Positions 10,010 through 22,977 of a DNA stretch of 64,000 bases are shown here, piece by piece. Location of the stretch: assembly GCA_916613615.1 (NCBI GenBank), contig OU744737.1, forward strand, positions 5,848,001 to 5,912,000, in the 5' to 3' direction. Position 1 is the stretch's first letter. Each line of letters opens with the position of its first letter. The notes below the pieces were generated by a model that worked only from the letters and a program-made list of their open reading frames with translations, searched no databases and was not told where the DNA came from. The translations under genes and the position numbers were made by a program. This DNA comes from Steromphala cineraria. Lineage: Eukaryota > Mollusca > Gastropoda > Trochida > Trochidae.

Positions 10010-10998
10010 CTACACATATATGATACACATTATTTACTTTTAATTTATGAAATATAGACAAGCAGAACAATGAACCATTGGTTACAAATAAATCTGCATG
10101 ATCTGTTTTTAAGTTTTTAATGACAAACATGTTTTCATTATACACATAAACATACTTTTGACATTTGTTTCGGATAAACCATTTTCTGTTCTAGAAATGA
10201 GAACAAGACTCCTTGATATCTTTAAATAGTTTAATTTTGTAATCTGAGAAAGAGGATGAACATATACCTGTGCAGTGACCTCCATTTTTATGTACATTTC
10301 GTCAAATACTAGCATCTTGACAACTATTTACATGTGCAGATATGTGCTGCTTGCTTTACAGCTATTTACACAAGCTCATAAACAGCATTGTGTCCTGAAT
10401 TCTCTCCCCATAGAGGTAACCCAAGTCATAAAATGCGGATCCAACCTCTGTTGATATAAGCAAAGTTCTTGGGTTTTATGTGGGTTCTCCTTGCAGCAAA
10501 CATTTGCACAAAAAACACCCTGAAAATATTCAACCAATGAAAACACTTGTTGCATGGAAAGCTTGCTTGTTGTCATAAAAAGCTTTTGCCATGATTCAGT
10601 CACAAAACTACATTAAACTATGTTTGCCAAGAGTGAGCAAGTTATTGTTTAACTCCACTCGGGAAATATTTCAACAGTAAGCAGCATTTATGTCAACAAG
10701 ACCCAAAGTGTAAAGTGCATATTCGGATAAATTCCAGTTTTCTTGAAACAAACAGAACTGCCAGAGGCTCTAAAAAAATTGAAAAAGGGTTGCTAATTCC
10801 ACAACTTACTTCATTGTATCCAATCAGGCTTCTTAGTATTAAAAGCCCGTGAACTGATCTTATAACAACAGAGGATAGATCGGAACTTATCACTTGAACT
10901 ACCATTGGGAGGAGTGAATGTGTTTCCTGCAAAACCACTCTCGGATATTTGTTACATCTCAGGGAAGGATTGTCGCTGTTGAATCAAGTTCTGTGCAC

Positions 10999-12860
10999 CG
11001 AACCATTAGAGATATTTTTATAATTTTTATATCAACTTGTAGAGAAAAGAATTGTCTTTTTTTCCATGTATCATATGTCTATGCGCGGACAGGAATAAAG
11101 AAGCGGCAAGCGAAAGATAAGTGATCGTTCACACGCGCTACTTGCGCGGCGTTCGCTAATTGAACTTGTATTAACTCGCGCACCTTGCGGCACTCATATC
11201 TCACGAACCATTAGAGATATTTTTATAATTTTTGTATCAACTTGTAGAGAAAAGAATTGTCTTTTTTTCCATGTATCATATGTCTATGCGCGCAATGAAG
11301 AAGCGGTGCGCGCTCTACTTGCGCGGCGTTCGCTAATTGAACTTGTATTAACTCGCGCACCTTGCGGCACTCATATCTCACTAACCATTAGAGATATTTT
11401 TATAATTTTTATATCAACTTGTAGAGAAAAGAATTGTCTTTTTTTCCATGTATCATATGTCTATGCGCGGACAGGAATAAAGAAGCGGCAAGCGAAAGAT
11501 AAGTGATCGTTCACACGCGCTACTTGCGCGGCGTTCGCTAATTGAACTTGTATTAACTCGCGCACCTTGCGGCACTCATATCTCACGAACCATTAGAGAT
11601 ATTTTTATAATTTTTATATCAACTTGTAGAGAAAAGAATTGTCTTTTTTTCCATGTATCATATGTCTATGCGCGCAATGAAGAAGCGGTGCGCGCTCTAC
11701 TTGCGCTCCGGCGTTCGCCAATTGAACTTGTATTTAAATCGCGCACCTTGCGGCACTCATATCTCACGAACCATTAGATATATTCTTATAATTTTTATAT
11801 CAACTTGTAGAGAAAAGAATTGTCTTTTTTTCCATGTATCACATGTCTATGCGCGGACAGGAATAAAGAAGCGGCAAGCGAAAGATAAGTGATCGTTCAC
11901 ACGCGCTACTTGCGCGGCGTTCGCTAATTGAACTTGTATTAACTCGCGCACCTTGCGGCACTCATATCTCACGAACCATTAGAGATATTTTTATAATTTT
12001 TATATCAACTTGTAGAGAAAAGAATTGTCTTTTTTTCCATGTATCATATGTCTATGCGCGCAATGAAGAAGCGGTGCGCGCTCTACTTGCGCGGCGTTCG
12101 CTAATTGAACTTGTATTAACTCGCGCACCTTGCGGCACTCATATCTCACTAACCATTAGAGATATTTTTATAATTTTTATATCAACTTGTAGAGAAAAGA
12201 ATTGTCTTTTTTTCCATGTATCATATGTCTATGCGCGGACAGGAATAAAGAAGCGGCAAGCGAAAGATAAGTGATCGTTCACACGCGCTACTTGCGCGGC
12301 GTTCGCTAATTGAACTTGTATTAACTCGCGCACCTTGCGGCACTCATATCTCACGAACCATTAGAGATATTTTTATAATTTTTATATCAACTTGTAGAGA
12401 AAAGAATTGTCTTTTTTTCCATGTATCATATGTCTATGCGCGCAATGAAGAAGCGGTGCGCGCTCTACTTGCGCTCCGGCGTTCGCCAATTGAACTTGTA
12501 TTTAAATCGCGCACCTTGCGGCACTCATATCTCACGAACCATTAGATATATTCTTATAATTTTTATATCAACTTGTAGAGAAAAGAATTGTTTTTTTTTC
12601 CATGTATCACATGTCTATGCGCGGACAGGAATAAAGAAGCGGCAAGCGAAATATAAGTGATCGTTCACACGCGCTACTTGCTCGCCGGCGTTCGCTAATT
12701 GAACTTGTATTTAACTCGCGCATCTTGCGGCACTCAAATCTCACGAACCATTAGAGATATTTTTATAATTTTTATATCAACTTGTAGAGAAAAGAATTGT
12801 CTTTTTTTCCATGTATCATATGTCTATGCGCGCACAAAAATAAAGAAGCGGCGAGCGGAA
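10999..12860 (+). repeat. Direct satellite array, 10 monomers (unit 1)
   Basis: Monomers are of two kinds: A (205 bp, containing GGACAGGAATAAAGAAGCGG) and B (177 or 181 bp, containing GCAATGAAGAAGCGG). Starts at AACCATTAGAGATAT fall at 11001, 11206, 11383, 11588, 11769, 11974, 12151, 12356, 12537 and 12746. The order is A B A B' A' B A B' A'' plus a terminal partial monomer, a dimeric higher-order repeat. Short open frames across it repeat with the monomers and are not genes. Confidence 0.95.
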
Positions 12861-13400
12861 TTAAAGACTTTCTTTTGATGACTGTGGGAAAAAAAATATG
12901 AGGCGCATCGTAATGTTTTTTTATATATTTATAAAGAGGCACAGTGTATCTAGAAGTCCATGTAAAAAGAATTATTGTGTGTGCATAAATAAACATTTTA
13001 CAAGGCTCTAAATAAAAATCCGGGATCCGCGAAATAGATACACCAATTGTTGTAAAAGACCCGGGACTCGCTACATAAAAATATTCAGTGGGCGGTGCAA
13101 TCAGGATATAACGGTGGCTGGCACCGGACAAAACAATGTCGCCACGGGGGCTAGTTGAGCAAAAATATATAGCCGCATCGTAAGGGTTAAGAGAGCACCC
13201 CAAACTTTTTTGGACAATCATTATCATTCTTGAAGAACGTGCATCGTTTAAGTTCTAATCACAAAGGGAGATAACTCTAATGCAAGTTTGTAACAAGATG
13301 TGTTACACATTGCACCTCACATCACATTACCATCTTCAAAGTAAATCCGAAAATGACTATCTTTAATTTGCCACACCATAAACAAATCAGTAATTTCATC
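12861..13400. other. Inter-unit spacer after the satellite
   Basis: No gene is supported here. The spacer is carried almost unchanged in every unit (for example 22978-23517, 33099-33638, 42963-43502 and 53368-53907). It contains a locally GC-rich patch (CCGGGATCCGCG, GACCCGGGACTCGC) and a repeated GCGCATCGTAA/CCGCATCGTAA motif. A minus-strand open frame of 151 codons runs through it into the satellite, but it has no recognisable domain. Confidence 0.5.
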
Positions 13401-13881
13401 TATTTTCACAGACATCATTTCCTATATTTTTAGCTTTAGTTTTCTGTATGTGGTGCTCTTACGTTTTATTGAGTCAATAACAGCTGTAACTCAAAAGGAT
13501 AAGATGAAATTTAGCATAGCAAAACGGTCAAGTTGACAGAATGTCAATAATGATACTTATTGTTAACATAATCATGGAATCATTAAAAACTTGGCGTGCC
13601 GATATCATAAACAACATTCTGATTGTGATGGAAGGGAGACAACTGGTCCAGTTTCAAATATATCACACAATTGCCGTATTATTTGGTTCCAACTAGCAAA
13701 AGAGTTTAAAGATCAAAACTTAATACTACATGTATTACAAAGCATTCCAGACTGGTCCAATTACAGGAACGCTAACCAATTTTCCAGTACCTGTTTTAGC
13801 CTAACCTCAAATGAATAATCAATGCTTAAAAAGTAAGTTAAGGACCACCCTAAATTTCATTCTTATGATCAATATGATCCC

Positions 13882-13983
13882 TTAAAGGGACAGTCCTACA
13901 GGGTTTTTTTTGTGGAAACAAAATTCAATAGCACTTGCCATTTATGATTATATATAACATGATAATTCCACACTTATTTTCAT
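13882..13983. mobile_element. MITE-a, right end deleted (unit 2)
   Basis: The left end TTAAAGGGACAGTCCT is present, but the element stops at ATTTTCA and continues directly into CATCTCAAC. In unit 1 those sequences lie 560 bp apart, and both breakpoints share TTCA. Confidence 0.75.
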
Positions 13984-14231
13984 CTCAACAAATAAAAACA
14001 ATAAACGAGTGCAAAATTCAAGGTTTGGGAACTTAACTTCTTATCATAGCGCCCACTCCGAGTTGGGAATTGTCTTATTTGATGTTTTGATGTCTTTTTA
14101 TGGATTGGGTTACCTCCCTTAGACCAGTGTTGACAAAGGATATTTACATTTTAGACTTCAAATGTCTGTACCTCCAAAATGGTTACAGATTATTCCACCA
14201 GCTTGTCCGCGCACGACTTGCAGCTTCTTAA

Positions 14232-14735
14232 TTCTTGTTTGCACATACACAAATTATACATGTAAATAAAGACAATTCTCTCCACTACACGATGACGAAA
14301 ACAGACTTAAAATATATCCAATGGTTCGGGACCTATTGAGGCCCACGGTAATTTGATTGAAAACATGATATTAGCGACAGCTGTCGCATCGCTCACCGTT
14401 TCTTTACTTTTTCATTCTCATTAACAAATAATACATCCAAATGAAGACAATTCTCTCCTCTACACGATGGTGAAAACACACTTTGAATATCTCCAATGGT
14501 TCGGGAGCAATTGATGCCTACGTTGGGGGCCGTCGGTAAATTAGATGGAAATAAATTATATTTGTGACAGATGGCGCATCGTTCACCGTTTCTTTACTTT
14601 TTCATGCTCATAAACAAATAATACATGCAAATAAAGACAATTCTCTCCTCTAAACAATGGTATAAACAATTTTCAAGTGTATCTAATGGTTCGGAAGATA
14701 GGAATGCCGCACGGTGACTGCCGTCGGTTAATTTG
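14232..14735 (-). repeat. Three diverged inverted satellite monomers (unit 2)
   Basis: All three monomers are present, in the same order as in unit 1. Confidence 0.7.
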
Positions 14736-15845
14736 AGGGAAAAAATATAGAAACTTTACACTGATAGATTTGATCCATTTTAATAACAATAATTTGTGTG
14801 CATTCAACAATACTTATTTTAGAACGGAGATCAAATTGCAAAACGTCATTGCCTTTGCCTTAAAGTTCTCTTTCCAATGAGCCTGTCAACGTGTTCATAG
14901 CTTTTATAGTAAGAACGCTACATGAAGAACAGTTTTTACTACGCTTCTTACTATAAATCCCTTATATGGCTTTCCTTATAAGGAAGATTTGTGTATCATT
15001 GCGCGTGTGAAAGAGCGCCCCTTTCATTGTTTAAAAGCTACGCGCCTGTGTCATGTTTCCCCCCATTGTACACTGGAATATCAAGTCAGTGCAGTCACCT
15101 TGAGATATAACTGCTTAGGTTTTAGGAATATTGCTTATTAGCCTTTGTTTACTTTCATAGTAAACGAAATTGAGAGGCTCAGTGCATCCCTTTTCTAATT
15201 TCCTTCAAACCAATAACCCAATGATTACATCTCAGAAAGAATATTTCATTATTTTTCTTGCACATCTTTTCCAAGATCTGAACCGCTCTTTAGTATTTCT
15301 ATGCTAAGATTCCTCTATTTGAAAATATAAGGATTATGTTTATGCACTTCTCCCTAAAGGAGTCGTCAATGAGTTCATTCATGGATTGGAGAGACCGTAT
15401 AGTGTTACATTTCAGAGCAGGATGCATGCTTTTCTCGCAAAAGACGGGCATTGACGCGCTCCAACACACATTGCTAGGCTTTGCTTTGGTTTGTGGAGTT
15501 GAAAACAAGTATAAGATTAAAATTGGTTAAGTTTGATAAATTTGGCTCTGATTTTTACATTTTTCATGTTTTTTATGCTGCCAATTTGTTACTATGCATT
15601 TCTTGGCTCTGTGAATAAGGATGTAGCAGCTATAAATAGTATTTTCGAGCTAAACAACACATATAAAAGGGCTCGAAATGGTCAAAAGCACATTCGGACC
15701 TAAAACAACACATCAAAAAGCTCAAACCCCACAAAAGCAACCCCCCTACATGACTCCCTACAATGAATTCATTCTTGCATTCGCGATTTTTTGTTTTGCC
15801 TTCACGAATCTAAAGTCTTAGTGCTAAAATTCCATTCCAATCACA

Positions 15846-15927
15846 GCAAGCTTCGTGGTCTAGTGCTAAAAGCCTTTGCCTCTGAATCCAAAGTCCTAAC
15901 TTTTAGGGTTCAAAACCCGCTTCAGGC
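15846..15927 (+). repeat. tRNA-derived SINE-like element (unit 2)
   Basis: The degraded A box is at 15856 and the B box GGTTCAAAACC at 15907. Confidence 0.55.
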
Positions 15928-16513
15928 AACAAACTTTTGCAGATCAAACTTGTTATTGTTTTTGCTTAGGTAGAACATCTTTTGGTCACATTACAGTTAA
16001 ATGGCATAAAATATTTACAGCCCTAGTTAGGTATTGTAACTAATAGGTAGATTAATTGGATACATAATTTCGAATACTAAACGTATTAGCGATTTTTTCT
16101 TGATTTTTCCATAAAATCAAGCATTTTAGAGATATTATGTATAAATGGATATATTTGCACATCCAGTGATGAGATATGAACTTCAATCATCATATTAGAT
16201 ATTTTGTAGCTTATCAAAACCAAGTAAAATGTTAAGAAAGATACTCTGTGTCACTTTAAGCCAAAATGGGGGTCAGTGGTTATTGCTAGATATTTTAAAA
16301 TATTCTTGTACAACTATGCATAAGTGTTACATTGATGATGAGATGTTTGAAAAAAATACATTTGGCAATGTCATGATTTTCACAATAAAGAAGTTGTTAT
16401 CCAGAAAGTCTTGGTAAGCTTGTACATAGGTAATGTAGAAAGATTAGCCCTTGTTGGAAAAAGCTGCTTGGTAGCTTCGGAGGATTTTCAAGTTTGAAAC
16501 AGTTTCTTTCCAG

Positions 16514-17468
16514 AAAGTTACGACAACACTGGTGTGGACTACTGGCTCTCCTGTTAACGTCTGCATTGATATACGTCGTCGTCTACCATATTGAAGATGA
16601 TGTCAGAAACATTTACCTCTCCATGCGTGTCAGTGCCTCCTACATGTTTCTTCCTGAACCTACAGATTCATCCCCAGTCGACTGTAGCGCACTTTTTAAT
16701 GGCAAGAAAAGTGAAATCCTTAAAGCAAGCCTTTCCAAAGAAGATCCGTCACTTGGTGGTGTACCGACCCCTGAACAATCATGTCATAATTTCAAAAAGA
16801 GGCGGAAATATATTTTGAGTGTGACTCCAGAAGAGTCTGATTTTCCAATAGCTTTCAGTCTTCTGGTTTATAAAAACAGTCACCAAGTTGAGAGACTACT
16901 ACGCGCAGTGTACCGACCCAGCAATATCTATTGTATTCATGTTGACCTCAAATCGGCGGCCATCTTGGAGGAGATGAAACGGCTTGTTGACTGTTTTGAC
17001 AACGTTTTCCTCTCCTCCCGTCAAATTAACGTACACTGGGGAGAGTTCTCTGTGCTGGAGCCCGAGCTTGTGTGTATGGAGGACTTGATGAAATCAAGCA
17101 CTAGGTGGCGCTACTTCATCAATCTGACAGGTCAGGAATACCCGCTGAAAACCAACTGGCAGCTGGTGCAGATTCTGAAGGCATACCATGGTGCCAACGA
17201 TGTCTCCGGAACAGTTGCAAGGTAAAGATGACAATCTCTGGTGGAAATTCTTCAAGGTTGCACTCAACAATAACAATAATTGATGATAAGTCAGACTGAT
17301 ATAAAAGGAAAGAATCGCTCTTGATTATCTCCAATAGATTTATGACAGTTACAGAAATCTAACATGACAATAAGGAAACATATTTTTTGGGATAATCAAA
17401 CTTTTTATTCTATTAAAGCTATATTTCAACCATAAATCCTAATGTCAGAATCAAAGTTCTGGTGTAGA

Positions 17469-17503
<35 letters not shown>

Positions 17504-18551
17504 AATTATAATTTCAGATACAGCGAGAATATACGCAGGTTTTGGCGAGCAGGCTCGGTCCCACACAACCTCACTCCTGTTATCGGCTCCGTCCATGTTG
17601 TCGTCAACCGCCATTTTGTCAACTTCTCCGTCAATGACCCGATAGCAAAAGACTTCAGGGAATGGCTAAAACACACCGAGATCCCAGATGAGACATACTT
17701 TCCCACCCTCAACTTCAACCCCAAGCTTAGGATACCTGGAACTTTTAAAGGTAAAGAGGGAATGTAGAAAGAAATTTATATCCAGAAAATTGATTTTATG
17801 AATAAATAAGAGTTGCAAAGACCCAGAGCAAGGTCCATGCCTTGGCTCTGTGAAGATAATTTTCATAGGTTCTTTTATTTTATGGCTTTCTTGCATGTCA
17901 AAACACCAATAATAAAGATATTTATTTAAAAATTCTTCTTCAATTTTTCAAAAAAGGACAATTACATGACAATTATTAGTTTCCAATGGAAAGCAAAACA
18001 TCTACATGGAAACATCACTCGAACTTGTCTTTCTGAGGCAGAAGATAAAAGTGTCTGAAGTGTACCTCAATAAAACTTGATATCTGAATTAATAAACATG
18101 TAAAGATGTGCCTTTTGAGGTTTGCAAACTATTTTGAATACACATGTATATGTTTAGTGATTTTTTAAATGTTTTGAATTATTTGGGACCAGAGCGATAT
18201 GCCAACAGTTGATGTTTTAACATCTTATTCTAAACAGGTGCCCCAAGAGAAGAACCGTTCCTCGCCCGCTACAAGAACTGGGATCACGCTCTCCTGTTCT
18301 TCAAGGACGACTGTCAAGGTCGGTACCATCGAGAGATTTGCATTCTGGGAGCAGGAGACCTGCCGTCACTTGTTGAACGTAAACATCTTTTTGCAAACAA
18401 GCTAGAGGAAGACTTCCAGCCTTCTGCCTACAACTGTCTGGAGCAATGGTACGTCAACATGACACTGGCTGAACAACAGGGCCAGAGAGATTTCGATACA
18501 AGCTTCTACAGTAAGCTAGATTTTGTTTTAAATCAGGTTGGTGCAAGATAG
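16514..18551 (+). CDS. GT14 beta-1,6-GlcNAc transferase (GCNT family), copy 2
   Basis: Exons are 16514-17221, 17518-17750 and 18238-18551, with introns of 296 and 487 bp. All splice sites and the reading phase (2, then 1) match copy 1. Differences from copy 1 include FLPEP for FVPEP, PEQSCHN for PGQSCDN, AKDF for ARDF, DHAL for DHGL, and EQQGQ near the C-terminus. None touches the PDE or KHLFANK motifs. Like copy 1 it has AAG rather than ATG after the TTTCTTTCCAG acceptor, so either an upstream exon supplies the start or translation is impaired. A possible AATAAA is at 19777. Confidence 0.85.
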
Positions 18552-19098
18552 CAATTATGTCTTGTGATTTGAAAACATGTGATACAAAAACTTGTTTCTG
18601 CAACCGTCTGGAGCAATGGTACGTCAACATGACACTGGCTGAACAACGGGGCCAGAGAGATTTCGATACAAGCTTCTACAGTAAGCTAGATTTTGTTTTA
18701 AATCAGGTTGGTGCAAGATAGCAATTATGTCTTGTGATTTGAAAACATGTGATACAAAAACTTGTTTCTGCAACCGTCTGGAGCAATGGTACGTCAACAT
18801 GACACTGGCTGAACAATGGGGCCAGAGAGATTTCGATACAAGCTTCTACAGTAAGCTAGATTTTGTTTTAAATCAGGTTGGTGCAAGATAGCAATTATGT
18901 CTTGTGATTTGAAAACATGTGATACAAAAACTTGTTTCTGCAACCGTCTGGAGCAATGGTACGTCAACATGACACTGGCTGAACAATGGGGCCAGAGAGA
19001 TTTCGATACAAGCTTCTACAGTAAGCTAGATTTTGTTTAAATCAGGTTGGTGCAAACAACGTGGCAAGAGCGATTTGGACATAAGCTTCTACAGTATG
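18436..19098 (+). repeat. Exon-3-tail tandem array, 4 x 170 bp (unit 2)
   Basis: Copies start at 18436 (inside the real exon), 18606, 18776 and 18946, exactly 170 bp apart and almost identical. They end in an abrupt junction near 19045 where the sequence jumps to an older copy. This looks like a recent re-amplification replacing the older diverged copies seen in units 1 and 4 to 6. Confidence 0.9.
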
Positions 19099-19178
19099 TG
19101 AGTAACACCGAAGCAATGATGATATTGTGTTGCCATGGCAATGAAAATGTGCTTCCACCTGTTTGAATAATTGAACTA

Positions 19179-19337
19179 CAGTAGAACACGGATATAGCGA
19201 ACAATCGGATATAGCGAACACATGTTTAAGTCCCTTCCCTATATTATATCATTTAAATTATATGCGTATAGCAAACACCGGACATAGCGAACTGAATTCT
19301 TTGGTCCCTTGGGCTTTGTTATATCCGAGTTCTACTG
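19179..19337. mobile_element. pogo/Tc1-like MITE, 159 bp (unit 2)
   Basis: Ends are CAGTAGAAC and GTTCTACTG within inverted repeats of about 22 bp that include CGGATATA, flanked by a TA duplication. It has no coding capacity. Termini beginning CAGT with a TA target fit pogo/Tigger-type non-autonomous elements. Unit 1 retains the uninterrupted TA at 8830-8831 between the same flanks. Confidence 0.85.
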
Positions 19338-20401
19338 TATTTCAATTTCCGCATGGAGTTGAAGCGGATATTTTTTAGCACAAATGATCATTTTTGTTTT
19401 TGTAATTTGCTTGTATTTGGAACTGTTTGAATGACTAAAGATGAGACTTTTCAAGGTGACAGAGTTTGACATCAGTAACTCCACATCTTTCGGCATTTGG
19501 GTTTATTGTCTCCAGTACTTACAGATTACTGGAAGGCACCTGGAGGCAGGTTGCAAATCAAACAGCTGCTATTAGTCCACCAGGTAGGAGTATGAGTGGA
19601 CAATTGTTTCAGTTATGTTCAAATCTGTATCTCATTCATTGACGCAATTTTTTGTAAATCCTTATTGTCAGTGTGTAGTTTCATTAAGTGGCAAGCATAC
19701 TTTCCAGTCTGTGAAGAAATGATGGTTGCATGTTATATATTTATTTCCGTTTATTTATGTTGTGGTAAATCTTCATAATAAAATATAAATGACGAAATTA
19801 TATATTGACTTGTAATTCATGAGAGAAGATTGCCTATATATTTTCAGCCAATAATCGTTGAGGAGCCTTACACAAAATATTTTCTTCCATTAATGCTGGT
19901 ACTGCTGCTTTTGTAAGAGGGAAGTTCATTGGCTGGTTGTTTGTCGAGTTGAAGAAAGCATTTGACTTGATAGTCTAGGGTATTGGAGGAGCTTGGCCGA
20001 TGCAAATACTGTTTATGTAAAGGATATTAACCTCTCCCTAGGGTTTGGTTGAAAATGTAATCATGAGGGTGAGGGGAAACCCGCGGGCCAGAGGTCCAAG
20101 ACTTTCCCCGACCCCGAATATAAGGCAAAGGAAAGGACGACAAATTCAGTCAATATATTGAAAAAAATTAAACTCGGAAAGTATCGCACAAACGCAGCCA
20201 TTTATTGCGAGCTGCCTGCTTAACAGCACGCTCTTCGTGTAGGACATTAAAAATACTCCTTGCATACAATTTTTGAATCAAATATTAATATATATATATC
20301 CTTCATATTGCTTTTTGCAAAGCATAGAGCAACATCCCCCATCTTTTAGCATCTTTTGCTACAAAATTGTTTTCCCACTGTTTATGTTGGTTTATGAGTT
20401 A

Positions 20402-20510
20402 GATAAAACATGACCTATTGGCATTATTGAAAAGTCTGCCCTCCTCCCTCGGGAAATACCTTTGGGCATTGGGCATACTTTTAAATAATTCCCGCGGGTC
20501 ATGTTTCATC
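20402..20510. repeat. 109-bp foldback (unit 2)
   Basis: Same as at 9901-10009, with ATTCCC for ATGCCC in one arm. Confidence 0.65.
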
Positions 20511-21501
20511 CTACACATATATGATACACATTATTTACTTTTAATTTATGAAATATAGACAAGCAGAACAATGAACCATTGGTTACAAATAAATCTGCAT
20601 GATCTGTTTTTTAAGTTTTTAATGACAAACATGTTTTCATTATACACGAAAACATACTTTTGACATTTGTTTCGGATAAACCATTTTCTGTTCTAGAAAT
20701 GAGAACAAGACTCCTTGATATCTTTAAATAGTTTAATTTTGTAATCTGAGAAAGAGGATGAAAATATACCTGTGCAGTGACCTCCATTTTTATGTACATT
20801 TCGTCAAATACTAGCATCTTGACAACTATTTACATGTGCAGATATGTGCTGCTTGCTTTACAGCTATTTACACAAGCTCATAAACAGCATTGTGTCCTGA
20901 ATTCTCTCCCCATAGAGGTAACCCAAGTCATAAAATGCGGATCCAACCTCTGTTGATATAAGCAAAGTTCTTGGGTTTTATGTGGGTTCTCCTTGCAGCA
21001 AACATTTGCACAAAAAACACCCTGAAAATATTCAACCAATGAAAACACTTGTTGCATTGAAAGCTTGCTTGTTGTCATAAAAAGCTTTTGCCATGATTCA
21101 GTCACAAAACTACATTAAACTATGTTTTGCCAAGAGTGAGCAAGTTATTGTTTAACTCCACTCGGGAAATATTTCAACAGTAAGCAGCATTTATGTCAAC
21201 AAGACCCAAAGTGTAAAGTGCATATTCGGATAAATTCCAGTTTTCTTGAAACAAACAGAAATGCCAGAGGCTCTAAAAAAATTGAAAAAGGGTTGCTAAT
21301 TCCACAACTTACTTCATTGTATCCAATCAGGCTTCTTAGTATTAAAAGCCCGTGAACTGATCTTATAACAACAGAGGATAGATCGGAACTTATCACTTGA
21401 ACTACCATTGGGAGGAGTGAATGTGTTTCCTGCAAAACCACTCTCGGATATTTGTTACATCTCAGGGAAGGATTGTCGCTGTTGAATCAAGTTCTGTGCA
21501 C

Positions 21502-22977
21502 CGAACCATTAGAGATATTTTTATAATTTTTATATCAACTTGTAGAGAAAAGAATTGTCTTTTTTTCCATGTATCATATGTCTATGCGCGGACAGGAATA
21601 AAGAAGCGGCAAGCGAAAGATAAGTGATCGTTCACACGCGCTACTTGCGCGGCGTTCGCTAATTGAACTTGTATTAACTCGCGCACCTTGCGGCACTCAT
21701 ATCTCACGAACCATTAGAGATATTTTTATAATTTTTGTATCAACTTGTAGAGAAAAGAATTGTCTTTTTTTCCATGTATCATATGTCTATGCGCGCAATG
21801 AAGAAGCGGTGCGCGCTCTACTTGCGCGGCGTTCGCTAATTGAACTTGTATTAACTCGCGCACCTTGCGGCACTCATATCTCACTAACCATTAGAGATAT
21901 TTTTATAATTTTTATATCAACTTGTAGAGAAAAGAATTGTCTTTTTTTCCATGTATCATATGTCTATGCGCGGACAGGAATAAAGAAGCGGCAAGCGAAA
22001 GATAAGTGATCGTTCACACGCGCTACTTGCGCGGCGTTCGCTAATTGAACTTGTATTAACTCGCGCACCTTGCGGCACTCATATCTCACGAACCATTAGA
22101 GATATTTTTATAATTTTTATGTCAACTTGTAGAGAAAAGAATTGTCTTTTTTTCCATGTATCATATGTCTATGCGCGCAATGAAGAAGCGGTGCGCGCTC
22201 TACTTGCGCGGCGTTCGCTAATTGAACTTGTATTAACTCGCGCACCTTGCGGCACTCATATCTCACTAACCATTAGAGATATTTTTATAATTTTTATATC
22301 AACTTGTAGAGAAAAGAATTGTCTTTTTTTCCATGTATCATATGTCTATGCGCGGACAGGAATAAAGAAGCGGCAAGCGAAAGATAAGTGATCGTTCACA
22401 CGCGCTACTTGCGCGGCGTTCGCTAATTGAACTTGTATTAACTCGCGCACCTTGCGGCACTCATATCTCACGAACCATTAGAGATATTTTTATAATTTTT
22501 ATATCAACTTGTAGAGAAAAGAATTGTCTTTTTTTCCATGTATCATATGTCTATGCGCGCAATGAAGAAGCGGTGCGCGCTCTACTTGCGCTCCGGCGTT
22601 CGCCAATTGAACTTGTATTTAAATCGCGCACCTTGCGGCACTCATATCTCACGAACCATTAGATATATTCTTATAATTTTTATATCAACTTGTAGAGAAA
22701 AGAATTGTTTTTTTTTCCATGTATCACATGTCTATGCGCGGACAGGAATAAAGAAGCGGCAAGCGAAATATAAGTGATCGTTCACACGCGCTACTTGCGC
22801 GCCGGCGTTCGCTAATTGAACTTGTATTTAACTCGCGCATCTTGCGGCACTCAAATCTCACGAACCATTAGAGATATTTTTATAATTTTTATATCAACTT
22901 GTAGAGAAAAGAATTGTCTTTTTTTCCATGTATCATATGTCTATGCGCGCACAAAAATAAAGAAGCGGCGAGCGGAA
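21502..22977 (+). repeat. Direct satellite array, 8 monomers (unit 2)
   Basis: The monomer order is A B A B A B' A'' plus the terminal partial monomer. Confidence 0.95.

Larger units (their letters stand above)
2311..13400 (+). repeat. Tandem unit 1 (about 11.1 kb)
   Basis: This is the most distinct unit. It contains an intact TTAA MITE at 2792-3009, three inverted satellite monomers, a SINE-like element, the first glycosyltransferase gene, three old exon-3-tail copies behind it, and ten direct satellite monomers. It lacks the pogo-like MITE (empty site at 8830-8831) and the larger TTAA MITE present in later units. From 12861 to 13400 there is a moderately GC-rich unique stretch repeated in every unit, with no gene I can support. 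Confidence 0.9.

Noticed and set aside
10918..12660. Series of 66-90 codon ORFs (RTIRDIFIIF..., MYHMSMRAMKKRC...) on the plus strand, repeated in all units
   Set aside because: They follow the satellite monomers exactly, run across monomer boundaries and have no domain; they are by-products of the tandem repeat.
10999..12860. CRISPR-like array
   Set aside because: Monomers of 177-205 bp adjoin directly with no unique spacers, in a eukaryotic context.
12772..13227. 151-codon minus-strand ORF, identical in all units
   Set aside because: It overlaps the end of the satellite for its last third and has no recognisable family. Its sameness between units reflects recent duplication, not selection.
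15299..15530. Overlapping 64-69 codon ORFs on both strands in the 5' module
   Set aside because: Opposite strands are open over the same bases, unit 1 has a stop in the middle, and no family is recognisable.
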